Assembly: GCA_002914845.1 (NCBI GenBank)
Contig: JXTC01000086.1
Coordinates: 482,177-546,176 of the forward strand
Origin: Trema orientale
Taxonomy: Eukaryota > Streptophyta > Magnoliopsida > Rosales > Cannabaceae
Reading direction: 5' to 3'
DNA length: 64,000 nucleotides
Each line of letters begins with the position of its first letter. The first letter of the stretch is position 1. This document shows, in pieces, positions 34,039-44,859 of the stretch. Made by a program: the position numbers and the translations under genes. The notes under the pieces were generated by a model. The model searched no databases and had not been told where the DNA came from. It saw only the letters and a list, made by a program, of their open reading frames with translations.

Positions 34039-37000
34039 AAAAGAATTTCGTCCCGAAATTCAAGCACAATTAGGAGTGCAAGTAGAGTGATAAGGAGAGT
34101 AAACCATTAGTTATAGAGTGTAGGAGAATCGAATCAAGCACTAATCAAACAAGGAGCGTGAAACATATGCTTTGCATTTCGTGTTAGAATTCCGCCAACA
34201 TATCAAGACTACATAAAGGCAGTGGATAAGAAGATACACAAGATGTATAGTCACGAGATGGCTCACCGGTAGGAACAGAACCTCGACATAAGAGATTGAA
34301 ATAATGACCCCCGGTTGGTAATTAATTGCAGAAGTAGTAACGTTAATCAAGACTAGAAGTCGAAAACATAAGATTTCTATAATCTGAACTGTGATTGTTA
34401 GGCACCAATATAGTGTAGCAGATCAAATGTCAGGTATATACAATACCGTCCCTAGATCACACCAGATCAATAACACACTAGGACCATTCCATTTGTCTAC
34501 AGCTAAATTTGGTCTTAAACAATCACTGAGTCCAAGGACTCTAACAAGATTCTTCATCACCACAGGATAATACTCAACAAGGTCTCAAATTGAAACAGAT
34601 ACACTTGTTATACCACACATAAGATAGACGAGTCCAGAGGTCAGAAACGACCATAAGAGCACAATGACATAAGTCATTTACTGTCTCTCATAACCAGCGA
34701 GTAACAATCATGTATACAAGATATTTCTAGTCAAGAACAAGACTAGAATCATCATAAATGGAAATCTTCTGCACAGAAGCACTTAGTACATTAAATACCA
34801 ATGAAACCACAATAGTCCAAGCATATAAAATGAAAGTATCCATATAACAAATATTGTCTAAAGACTTCCTAAGTCTTTCATCCAAGGTAATATCACAGGG
34901 TATTAACTCATACCATAAATAAATCTAGAGACTCTATAAGTCTCTTTGCTCAACATAGGATTATAACAATAATTCCGAATTGTCACTCATCTCCAAAGAC
35001 TTTCTAAGTCTTTTGTATAAGAGAAAGTCATATATAAATGACTCCCAATACCCAACATGCAAATAAACTGATAACAATACTACAATGCCCCAGAAACAAG
35101 GTTCTAACAGAATAGGTTATCTCCGCGGCGACGCCTGTCTCCTATCTAACCTCATTTCATTTAAAAACTATAAATAATTTTTTTTTAAATATTTTTTGAA
35201 CACATGCGATACAAAATTAGGGGCATATAGGAATACTATACCAGTTCATAACAAAGTCTTACTTTGGCCATAGGCAAAACCAAACTTGAACTTCAAGTAT
35301 TCCTTTTTGAAAATATAATAGCAAGAGTCCAACAACTCTTAACATAAACTCATGAGTAAACTGATCTCCATGCCATCAATTATGTCATCATAATGATGCT
35401 TGAATCTATCTCAAATCAAGTGATGAGTTACAAATTGAACTCAGTACCAACGAATTCAATGATGACTCTAATCCACAACAGATTATAACAAGAATCTCCA
35501 AATCCCAAAAGTCAATACAAGCAAAGTATCACATGTAGTACTTACTTACTAATACCAAGAGGAAATACATCGACAAGATTGAATTTTGTCGTCATTAGTC
35601 AATCAATTTGGCATCCAATAAACTAATTCCATCCATTAAGCTAAGTAGGATAAGAAGAAGTTTTTCGCTTGATATATAGTTTATTAATTAAATTATCAAG
35701 CACCTAAAACATGACAATTTCTTTCTTAAATCATAATTAGACATAATAGAAATTTCCTTAAAATTTTCGAAACTTTTCCATAATTTTCAAACATGTCTCT
35801 CTAAGAGGCCCAAAAGCATATTTTCTTTTTGTTGGCAAATCGAATTATGTAAATAATTTTCCACAGTTCTTCATTAAGGAAAAATTTTAGACGATGTTTT
35901 AGTGAGGCTTTCTTTGAAATTTATAACTTTGAGATACTACACTCTAACAATTTTATTAAAAACAATTTCGAAAAACATTTTGACGATAGGAAGAACCTAT
36001 AAAGCAGTTTAGAAAATATTAAAATATGTCGAGTGTACTTATATATATATATATATAGCCTCACTCAACTTGTCAACCATATTTATAGAAAATAACCTTT
36101 TTATATATAGTCAACCAATTTATAATATGCACAAACTCTATGAGTTTAAAAGTTCAAATTTTTATTTCAAAGAAAATGACATGTATCATCATGCACTACC
36201 TAAGTCTTTCCAAGGCTTAAGTATTCAAAACTAAAATATTTTTATCCGAAGACTCAAATAAATATCATCCCAAGCTCCTTATACTAGGAGTTCCCAACAC
36301 TTAGGATATTAAATCAATTTATCCACACAAGTGCTCAATTATCCAATTAAGACAAATGATACAAAGTTAATTCTACTTAACTTACTTGCCCAACAAACAA
36401 GACATTTACGGCATACCAAAGATTTAACAATTCAATGATCACTAAAATCATACATACCTCGAATAAACAAGCTACATATACATAATGAAAAGCTTGGAAG
36501 GATAACTAAATCCAAACAACAAGGTAAATAAGGTCATAACAACAAGGTTTTATAAAACTTCCAAACCAAGCTTTCAAAATATAAATTTTTCCATTTATCC
36601 AAGGTTCCAAATAAGTTATCTTAACCAATTTTATTTTGCAAAATTCTTGTATCAAGATATTATAAATTATACTTTTAGAATTATATGCATAAATGTCCAA
36701 GAATTTATATGTATTCCATATTAAATCACACCAAAGATTTTCTAAGAAATCAATTTTGTTGCCCAAAAGTTTCTACATATATTTTTTCCATAAACATCTC
36801 ATATTTAAGTCCAAGTCATTTGTAAATCAATTTTCCAAAACCTTCCTTCGACTCAAAATCATGTGACAAGTAGAAACTCGGTAATTTTTAACAATTGTAT
36901 CTCCTATATTTCAATACTAGGAAAAATGTTTAGGAATTTTATTTTTAAATTAACATCTCTAAATGTACAATGAGACCTCATTAGTACCACAACTAGTTTA

Positions 37001-38117
37001 AAATAAAGTAATTATTTAAATTTTATATTCCTCGCCATTTCACAAAACTTAAATTCAAATAGTATTATTAATTTTTAAATCCAAACGTTCCTTGAAAAAT
37101 ATGAATTACATACACCCAAATATTATTCAAAATTAAGACATATATCGTTTCTTTGAAAATAAAGATGATACATTGGTTAATTGCAAATCTCCACTTCATG
37201 CAAAACCAATTTTTATTAACTTGATATTTCCAAAAGTTTCAAGACCAATTTATCAAGTTTATATCTAATCAAATTTCAATTTTACAAAAATGTCTACCGC
37301 ATTTAAATCCAAAATTATCAAATTAGATTTTTCTAAAGCTTCAAAATCGATTAATCAGGTTTTAAGTCTAACCAATTTCTAAAATTTCTACATTTAAGGG
37401 CCACATAAATAAATTTGGCAAAATTAGTGCAATGCAACATTCGAGCCAATACCACATATCATACCAATTTATTAACCAATTAGATTCCACTAATTCCAAA
37501 GATTTCCTCATAAAAATTAAACTTGGTAAGACCAGACAAGAACACATTTTTTTTTTACCAAGTTCATATTATTAAATCAATCCATGAATGAAAATTAATA
37601 TATCCTGACCATCCAAAAGTTCTATTAATGCACGATATAAGACCATGGAAACGATTTATCAAACATTCAAACTGATTAATCATACACAAACAATTTCCAA
37701 GAAATTCAAATCACAATCCCACAAGCACAAATAATGTCAGGTCATGCCAATCAAGATACAAGACACTGTAGCTATCTTAGAGCCTACGAGGTTCGTATAG
37801 CTTATCACCATAATGGACATAGGAGTACAAGAGTGAATGTCCATTTGAGGTGAGGAATTTCGACAGAAGTAGAATTCACTAGTCTCTTGTCATCCCCGAC
37901 ACTTCTGAGACAAGAATTTCATAGTTATAACCATCTCAAGGATATCAGAGTTCCACTCTAGGGAGGTGAACGAAGGATTCAGAATGAATTAGAGCAAAGT
38001 TAACATATTTAGCCAACTCCTACGTGATGTATGAGGTATTTGTTAAATACTTTTCCAAAACCCTTTTTAAACACCAAAATATCACAGGCAAGATCCCAGA
38101 CGGATCTAAAGCCTGAA
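34039..38117 (-). mobile_element. Non-coding core of the LARD-type element
   Basis: 4.1 kb of AT-rich sequence with no gag, protease, reverse transcriptase or integrase phrases on either strand. The longest open frames are under 90 codons and lack family features. The core includes three regularly spaced hairpins at 34861-35013. This sequence presumably carries RNA-level signals used by helper elements. Confidence 0.75.
34861..35013. repeat. Array of three regularly spaced hairpins
   Basis: Near-perfect palindromes AAGACTTCCTAAGTCTT (34861-34877), AGAGACTCTATAAGTCTCT (34927-34945) and AAAGACTTTCTAAGTCTTT (34995-35013) are spaced 66-68 bp apart. Stem sequences differ yet keep pairing. Confidence 0.8.
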
Positions 38118-38129
38118 GCTCTGATACCA
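38118..38129 (-). other. Primer-binding site (initiator Met tRNA)
   Basis: On the minus strand it reads TGGTATCAGAGC, the exact plant initiator-Met tRNA complement used by many gypsy and copia elements. It is four bases from the 5' LTR. Confidence 0.93.
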
Positions 38130-38133
38130 AAAC

Positions 38134-40249
38134 TTTCACGACCGGAAATCCAAGGCCATGAATTTTAGTAAATTTATGTTGAAACAGTGGTAAATAGTGA
38201 TATTCCAAAATTCTAGAAAATCGAGTATTTAAAATTTTAGGTTTTAATCCTCAAAAGTGAGTAAATTATAAAATCATGAAACTTTCCATTTCTTTTAATT
38301 TCTCAAGAAAATCTACATTTACAAATTGAGAGAAATTATAAATAATTAGTTTGGAAACTTTTACTAAATCATGAATTTTAATGAAGCGTTCAATCAAAAC
38401 CTTAGGCCTAATGTCCAAATAATTTACATAAAATCGTTTGTATTTCTAAGTACTCAATTTAATGCCAAAATCATTCTCATACATCCACTTAGTAATTACA
38501 CTATTATTGGCTAAATAAATTTAATAAGGAAAGGAAGAGATGAAATAGAATAGGAACTAACCATCAAAGATGTGGGAAACGACATACATATGCCAAACAA
38601 GTTTATCAAGCCACCCAGACAGCAACCCCAAAATAAATCACCTGAAAGTGGGAAGAAGTAGGGGATGAGTACGTGAATGCTCAGTAGAGATTCGATTACA
38701 AGTTTTTATACATAAAAAATGTACTCACTTTGAAGGTCCTGCATGGTTAGTATTCCATTCAAAATAGTTCACAAAATTCAAGTGGAAATTATAGTCCAAC
38801 GGTTCAAACATTCCAAACCATTGTAAAACATTCATCAAAACTAGTACATATCTATTCAAGCCAACATATAACTATGTATGCAATCATGATGTCCGAAATG
38901 TCCTAGTGGATCACTCGTCAGTCCGAGCCACCTAAAAAGACGACCGTAAGTCCGATCACTCTCTGTGGGCGTCGTCAGTCCGTCGGTCGCGTCAGTGTGT
39001 GAGTGCACGCATATTCTATATAAATGACAGAATAAGGATATGCACCATTTCTACAAAATCTCAAAATAACCATGCAGTATTCTTTAATCAAACCACTTTT
39101 AGTCCTCAAAACTGAGTTCTCAAATCGTTTCGGATTTTCTAAAAATTTCGGCATTAAAACAGTCGTTTTTTATCAAAGCCCAAAAATCCAATTTCCTGCA
39201 GAAAACAGTCCAAAACAGTACATATGACACGCCAACTAGTGTGACGTGCCTCCCAGGCAGTTTATATCTCAAATCAAATCAAAAACAGATTTAAACACAA
39301 TTTTTATAAATAATTTTACGAAATTCCATATTTATCAAAAATATGTAAATTTACAAATTAAACTAATTTTAAGATCAAGTAATCGAATCCCTACCTCAAT
39401 CGAGTATCCAAATAGTGCTACGGGGATATGGAGAAAGTTTGGCGTCATTTGGGTGTCGTTTGGAGAGTCGGGCGTCGTTTTCCAAGCTTTTGATCGTTAG
39501 GTTTGAAAACTCGATTTTTTAAATCGGAGCTTCAGATTGTGAAACGGATTTTACCACTGAATTCAGAGCACCCAAAAATACTAGGTTAGATATCTAATTT
39601 GTCTAATTTGGATACGGACCCCACGGCACACAAATCGAGACGATCTAGGCTGTTTGATTTTGCTTTTCGGGCCCGACACCAAATATGAGCAATATATATA
39701 TATATATATCAAAATTCTTATTTTCACGAGTAGATCACAAATATGAGGTTTGTTTTACGATCTAACAGTCGGATTGTAAAAATAAAATATAAAACTAAAA
39801 TAGCTCAAAATTGACAAAAATTGCAAAATTCAATCTGGGCAATATCGAGTCAAGATATATATACCAGATGAAAGATCGTGACGAGACGAGTTGAACCCAA
39901 CCATTTTCACGGCGAAACGACACTGGAATCGGCGCCGGCGAGCTTCGGAAGCCGTGGCGTTTTTCAGCTTTTTCCGACGATTGCGACGTCGGACGGGGCG
40001 GGGACCAGCGGCGGTCGACTTGTCTGGACCGGGGCCTTCGACGATGGCTGGTGGCGGGACTCCATTCGGCCAGGAGGAGCTTCGTCAGATGGTCACTGTT
40101 AATTCGGCGTTTTGGCCAGTTTTTGAGAGAAACAGAGAGAAAGATCAGGTGAGGGAGAGAGAGAAGGGAAAAAGAAAGAAAAAGAGAGGTTTTTTTTTTT
40201 AAACGTAAAAGGACAAAAATACCCTTATAAAAACGGGGTTTTTATAACA
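38134..40249 (-). repeat. 5' LTR of the LARD-type element
   Basis: It is co-linear with the LTR at 31926-34025 over its full length, from TTTCACGACCGGAAATCC to GGGGTTTTTATAACA. It includes the same TA run, GC-rich block and GA-rich tail. Differences are mostly C/T and G/A. Confidence 0.9.
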
Positions 40250-40346
40250 TTGCTGAGGAGGCACGGTATATTTGGTCACAATTATTCTGAGCAGTTATGT
40301 TTTTCTGATTATTTGTAAACGGTTAAATTAAATAAAAAGAAAACCT

Positions 40347-40495
40347 GCCTACTGGGGCTAGCTCAGTGGATAGGGTGGGGTGAGGATTGAATATTAGGTG
40401 TAGAGTTAGACTCTTATTTTCCTTTCTTTATAATAAATGGATGTCATTAGTTAAGCCCTACTTTTAAAAAAAATAAAATTAAAAATTAAAAAAAA
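40347..40495 (+). mobile_element. SINE copy
   Basis: It begins CCTACTGGGGCTAGCTCAGTGG, whose TAGCTCAGTGG is a tRNA-type box A. A box B-like GGTGTAGAGTTAGACTC is about 45 bp downstream. It ends TAATAAATGGATGTCATTAG TTAAGCC plus an A-rich tail. A target duplication is not convincing. Confidence 0.75.
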
Positions 40496-40679
40496 ACACC
40501 TAGAACCCTAAAATACTCAATTGTTTAGACCATCAAAAAAAATAAAAAATAAAAAATAAAAAAAAACAAGAAGAAAAAGAAGAAATTAAAAGATTGATTT
40601 CATGGATGTGCTACAACTTGTGAAGACATAACTAAAGTTGGATGATTATTTTTCTTTCCAATTGTTTTTGCTATATACG

Positions 40680-40710
<31 letters not shown>

Positions 40711-41010
40711 TTAATTGAAATAAAAGAGTAGAATATTTATAAGAAATGGCCATTTTTTAAGATCAATTTAAAATTTTATTTTGATAAATGGTCATTTTAT
40801 TTGATCTATTTTTTATAAAGTAAATCAATTTTTATAAAGTAAATCATTTTTTTAAAAGTAAATCAATTGTCATAAAATAAATCAATATATTTCGATATAT
40901 TAAATACGGAGCCATTTTTTAAATAATTTTTAAAATTCAGCCATTATTTAAGAGCATTTGAGAAATAGCTATTTTGTAAACTATGATACAAAATTCGGCA
41001 ATTTGGCTAA
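40680..41010. repeat. (TAA)n microsatellite and short tandem repeats
   Basis: A run of about ten AAT/TAA units (40681-40711) is followed by four degenerate copies of TTTATAAAGTAAATCA (40810-40885). The arms AATGGCCATTTTTTAA and ATTCAGCCATTATTTAA around them hint at a decayed MITE. Confidence 0.6.
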
Positions 41011-41051
41011 AAAGCCCAAAGAGATATAGAATTAAGTTCGTTAACATTCTT

Positions 41052-41199
41052 TGGTTTTAATATAATACACTCTTTTTTTGGAGTTAGGGTGGGGATTACA
41101 ACCTAAAAACTATACTTTAGAGGTTTGGTTTTAATATAATACACTCTTTTTTCGGAGTTAGGGTGGAGGATTACAACCTAAAAACTATACTTTAGAGAT
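41052..41199. repeat. Tandem duplication of about 73 bp
   Basis: TTTGGTTTTAATATAATACA through AAACTATACTTTAGAG occurs twice in a row with only a few differences (TTTGGAGTT/TTCGGAGTT). Confidence 0.9.
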
Positions 41200-41389
41200 C
41201 AGGTGTGGTTACCAATCAAACTAAATCTTCGAATGTAACAACATGTTTACTGCTTTCAAATTAAATAATGTAAAATAAATAAATGTATTCTTTTAACTGT
41301 TTTATCTATTTTTAGAAACACAAAATATATCCTTCTTACGGAATTTTTTCTAAATCTACTTTTGCAAAATTCATATGGTATGTTTGTAG

Positions 41390-42170
41390 GGTTTATGGCA
41401 TAACTAATAGTTCCTGAACTATCTAACTTGTGGTAATTTGGTTATCAAAATTTCAATCATGGCAATTAAGCTCTTGATGAATTTTCTGATTTGAAGCATG
41501 TTGACCCCTGGACTGTCTAAATTGTAACTTGTTGTTAAATTTATAACAAAAAAATATACGTGATGAGCATGTTGTAGCATCTAAAAGTATATTTAAAAGA
41601 AAATAAATTGAGAATTTAGAAAGAAAGAATGATGTATTATTTGCATTTTTTAGAGTTCTTGAAGCCTCAAATTTGAAGAATTTTTTTGTGATTGTTCATA
41701 TAAAATTCCCAAACTATGTTTTAAGAATTATATATTATTTGCAACTTGTTGTTGAATTTATAACAAAAAAAAACATACGTGGGGAGCACGCTATAGCATC
41801 AAAAAGTGTATTTAAAAGAAAATAAATTAAACAAAAGGATTTAGAAAGAAAGAATAATGTATTATTTATATTTTTTAGGATTTTTAAAGCCTCAAATTTA
41901 GAAAAAAAAATTTGTAATTGTCTATTTTTATGCTTGAAATTTCCAAATTACGTTTTAGATTTACTTTCAGATGACATCATGTACTCCTCACGTGTGTTTT
42001 TTATCATAAGTTTAACAACAAGTTGTAATTTAAATAATTCAGGGACCAAAATTCTAAAAATCAGAAAGTTCATGAGCCTTAATTATTATAATTAAAACTC
42101 TAAGGAGCAAATTACCACAAGTTAGATAATTCATGGACCTTTTGTGCCATTAACCCATATTTTTATTTCC
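41390..42170. mobile_element. Foldback/Mutator-like element
   Basis: Inverted arms over 200 bp. The left arm has ATCTAACTTGTGGTAATTTG and TTTCTGATTT, and the right arm has the reverse complements (CAAATTACCACAAGTTAGAT; AAATCAGAAAG) in mirrored order. The ends are GGGTTTATGGCA and TGCCATTAACCC. The interior contains a direct duplication (about 41520-41690 and 41745-41905; AACTTGTTGTTRAATTTATA, GTATTTAAAAGAAAATAAAT). Confidence 0.8.
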
Positions 42171-42399
42171 TTGAACACATATAGATATTATTTAAGAACT
42201 CTTACCTTGTAATTTGTATTAAAAAAAAAANATTTTATAACTAAATGACCGAGAAAATTAGTATATTTGATATATTAGATCCAATCTATGTACTAAGTAT
42301 ATAAGTTTGTATACCGAGTAAATTAATTCTTACACCTGGTATACATATATAAGTTTTATCAACTGAAATGCTCTACTGTTTTTCTAAAAAATTTGAAAA

Positions 42400-43190
42400 A
42401 ACTAACACTTGTTTTAAGGCCCAAAATTCATCTATTTTGCTAAAAGAGAAAAGGACACTCTCCACTACTTTTTAAGAAATGATTTCAAAAATATTGACCT
42501 CTAGAGAATAATTATTTTTCTGTACGACTTTTAATAATATTTTTCTAAATGCTTAGCTAGAAGTTAGTTTCTCAAAATTAGTTTCTCTGGTTATTGAAAG
42601 AAACCAAATTGGTTTCTCAGTCTTTGGTAACCGAAATTGGTTTCTTTAATTATATTTATTAATTTCTCTGATAAACAGAAGATTTTTATTTATTTTTCAT
42701 TGTTGGTTTCTCTAATTATTGTTAAAAACCAATTTGATTTCTCAGTTTCTGGTAACTAAATTATTTCAAGTAATTAAATTAGTTTCTTAGCTTCTAGTAA
42801 CCAAATTGGCTTATTAGTTTTGGTAACTAAATTGGTTTCTCTAATTCTAATTATTTGGTTTCTCTGATAAACAAATGATTTCTTTTTTTTATTATTATTT
42901 ATTTCTCTAGTTATTGCTAAAAACTAATTTAGGTTTTCAGTTTCTAGCAACCAAATTATTGGTTTCAGTTAACTAGTTGACTATTGGAAACCATTATCTA
43001 ATATATAACAAAGAAACTAAATTAGTTTATTGGGGTAACCAGAGAAACTAATTTTGAAAAGCCAACTTCTAGCCGAAGTATTTAGAAAAATATCAATAAA
43101 AGTAATAAAAAAAATAATTATTTTCTGAGGGTTGTATTCTTGGTATTATTTTTGAAAAGATAAATGTAAGTGTCTGAAACCTTAAAGTCC
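42400..43190. mobile_element. Foldback element with internal degenerate repeats
   Basis: The arms (about 42470-42600 and 43000-43150) contain TTTTTCTAAATGCTTAGCTAG and AGTTTCTCTGGTTA on the left, and CTTCTAGCCGAAGTATTTAG and TAACCAGAGAAACTA on the right. Between them are five or six degenerate copies of a motif built on GGTTTCTCTAATTATTG and AACCAAATTGGTTTCT. The layout is that of foldback transposons. One N at 42231 lies just outside. Confidence 0.75.
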
Positions 43191-44174
43191 CTAGAGTAAT
43201 TATAGTAAATGTCACGTTTTTTTTTTCTTTCCATTTTATAGTTGAAGGACCAATAAACCAATTTTTACATTAGGTATTTTTTATATACTTGTTCAGATTT
43301 ATACTGTATATATATTATATATCAGCTTTTATACTGATTAAATACATTTTACAGATAGCTATATTAGATGATCAATTTATATACTCGGCCATTTTGATAA
43401 TGAAGTTGGAAAACGAACATTTGTATCAAGGAGAATCAAAATTAGGCCATGTAGCTAAAGCCCGTAAGAGTTGAGACTAGGCCCACAGTGGAGTAGCTCC
43501 ATTTCAATTAGAGCCGAAAATAGGCCGTTATGGTGGAGACAGCAGTTTTCCCGCCACTAGCTCTAACTTCCACTATATACCGTTTAGCACGCTATACACA
43601 CATAGCACACCTTTGATGATGTACAGTTTAAAACCCATATGAAAGTAGGCTAAGATTCCAGAATTTCTCACAATATGAAATTACAGAGGGTCTCCCATCG
43701 TTCCTTCCCAATAACACACCGATAATTACTATTTTCTTTTTAAAAAAAAAACAATTACACGTATAATAAGAAAAATGTTAAATACACTCTTATATTTTTC
43801 CAATCTCACATATTGACATGTAAGTTTCACTATCCTATATTACATTTTAATAATATAACAAATTATATTGCTTAAAAAAATATAATATAACAAGTTATAA
43901 TGGAACTCACATATCAAATAGTAAAATCAGAGACAATAAAAGAGAATCCAGTTAACATTCCTTCACGCGGTAAAAATTCGTTCATCTTCCAACCAAACTC
44001 CAAACTCCTTTATATCCATTTGTTTTCTTTTCAAAAACAGTTTTATGAGAATAGATAAAAAGTAGGATTAATCATATTTTTGGTGGTTGAAAATTTAATT
44101 CAAATATAATTGTAGTCAATAATGTTAAAATGTTCCAAGTCGTATCGAAAATATATTTATATTGATTTTAAATA
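43191..44174. other. AT-rich intergenic DNA
   Basis: No gene. 43775-43935 has weak mirrored phrases (CTCACATATTGACATGTAAG / AACTCACATATCAAATAG) suggesting a decayed MITE. Confidence 0.4.
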
Positions 44175-44185
44175 ATCGATGCTAA

Positions 44186-44335
44186 AGCCCACTACTGCTA
44201 GCTCAGTGAGTTGGGTAGGATACGGATTTGGTACCACGTCAGGAATTCGACTCCTAAAGTACACGAATTATTTTTTTTTCTTTGTAATAGGTGGAAATCA
44301 TTGGTTAAAAGAAAAAAAAAAAAAAAAAAAAAACC
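44186..44335 (+). mobile_element. SINE copy with 11-bp target duplication
   Basis: AGCCCACTACTGCTAGCTCAG carries a tRNA-type box A (TAGCTCAGTGAGTTGGG). AGGAATTCGACTCC is a box B-like motif. The body ends GTAATAGGTGGAAATCATTG GTTAAAAG plus a long A tail. The flanks ATCGATGCTAA (44175-44185) and ATAGATGCTAA (44336-44346) are the target duplication. Confidence 0.88.
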
Positions 44336-44630
44336 ATAGATGCTAACGCTAGAAAGATATAATTTTGATATAATTTAAGATATCAAAATTTGACATTTTG
44401 CAAGTTCATAAGTCAAAATTGAGACATACATATAATTTGGATGTGGAGGTTTTTTTTTTTTTTTTTTTGGGTTAAATTATCGATCAAGGACTAAAGAAAT
44501 ATTGAATTAAAGATGGTGATTGATGAATATGTAAAGAAATAGAGGATACATTGGTAATTGCTTGAAAAAAAAAAGAAAAAATAATAAAAAATGGGAGAAG
44601 TAAAGAAAAAAAATCCGGAAAGAAATGCCC

Positions 44631-44638
44631 TATAAAAT
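44631..44638 (+). promoter_or_regulatory. Putative TATA box of the S23-type MYB gene
   Basis: CCCTATAAAATCC lies 69 nt upstream of the ATG. Standard spacing would put the transcription start near 44660-44668, giving a very short leader of about 35 nt. Confidence 0.55.
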
Positions 44639-44649
44639 CCTGTCTTTCC

Positions 44650-44859
44650 ATGGAACACTCAACTCTTGCAGTTAAGTCTGGTAGGTACTGTGGAGAGAGA
44701 TGGAAACCAACGACAACAACAACGAAGCTACGACCTTCGCTACCGAATTCGACGCCGATGAATTGGCCGCACTCGGTGGCAGCGGCGATGAGGCCACGGC
44801 GGCCGGGGAAGACGGCGGCGTCGGCGGAGGAGGAAAAAAAGCCGGGAGAGACAGGGTGA
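44650..44859 (+). promoter_or_regulatory. Upstream ORF overlapping the MYB start
   Basis: An ATG at 44650 opens a 69-codon frame that overlaps the first 160 nt of the MYB coding region in another frame. It would reduce MYB translation in any transcript that starts upstream of 44650. Transcripts starting about 30 nt after the TATA box would lack it. The peptide (Thr/Arg/Pro-rich) is not expected to be functional. Confidence 0.4.

Larger units (their letters stand above)
31926..40249 (-). mobile_element. Complete-looking non-autonomous LTR element (LARD type)
   Basis: About 8.3 kb with two direct LTRs of about 2.1 kb (31926-34025 and 38134-40249). The primer-binding site at 38118-38129 and the polypurine tract at 34026-34038 both place the element on the minus strand, with its 5' LTR on the right. 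The 4.1-kb core has no credible coding region. Long LTRs, intact priming signals and a non-coding core are the definition of a large retrotransposon derivative. LTR identity sampled by eye over about 370 bp is near 94%, mostly transitions, which suggests an age of a few million years. A clean 5-bp target duplication was not seen. Confidence 0.85.

Noticed and set aside
33660-34040. 126-codon plus-strand frame rich in Arg/Gly/Pro
   Set aside because: It lies in the GC-rich part of an LTR and has a counterpart at 39878-40202 in the other LTR with a shifted reading. It is best explained by base composition, not by a gene.
34995-35013. Regular palindromes considered as a CRISPR-like array
   Set aside because: There are only three units, with differing repeats and no spacers of foreign look, in a plant retroelement.
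40347-40440. tRNA-like box A (TAGCTCAGTGG) as a tRNA gene
   Set aside because: No cloverleaf can be drawn. It continues into a shared 3' tail and poly(A), so it is a SINE head.
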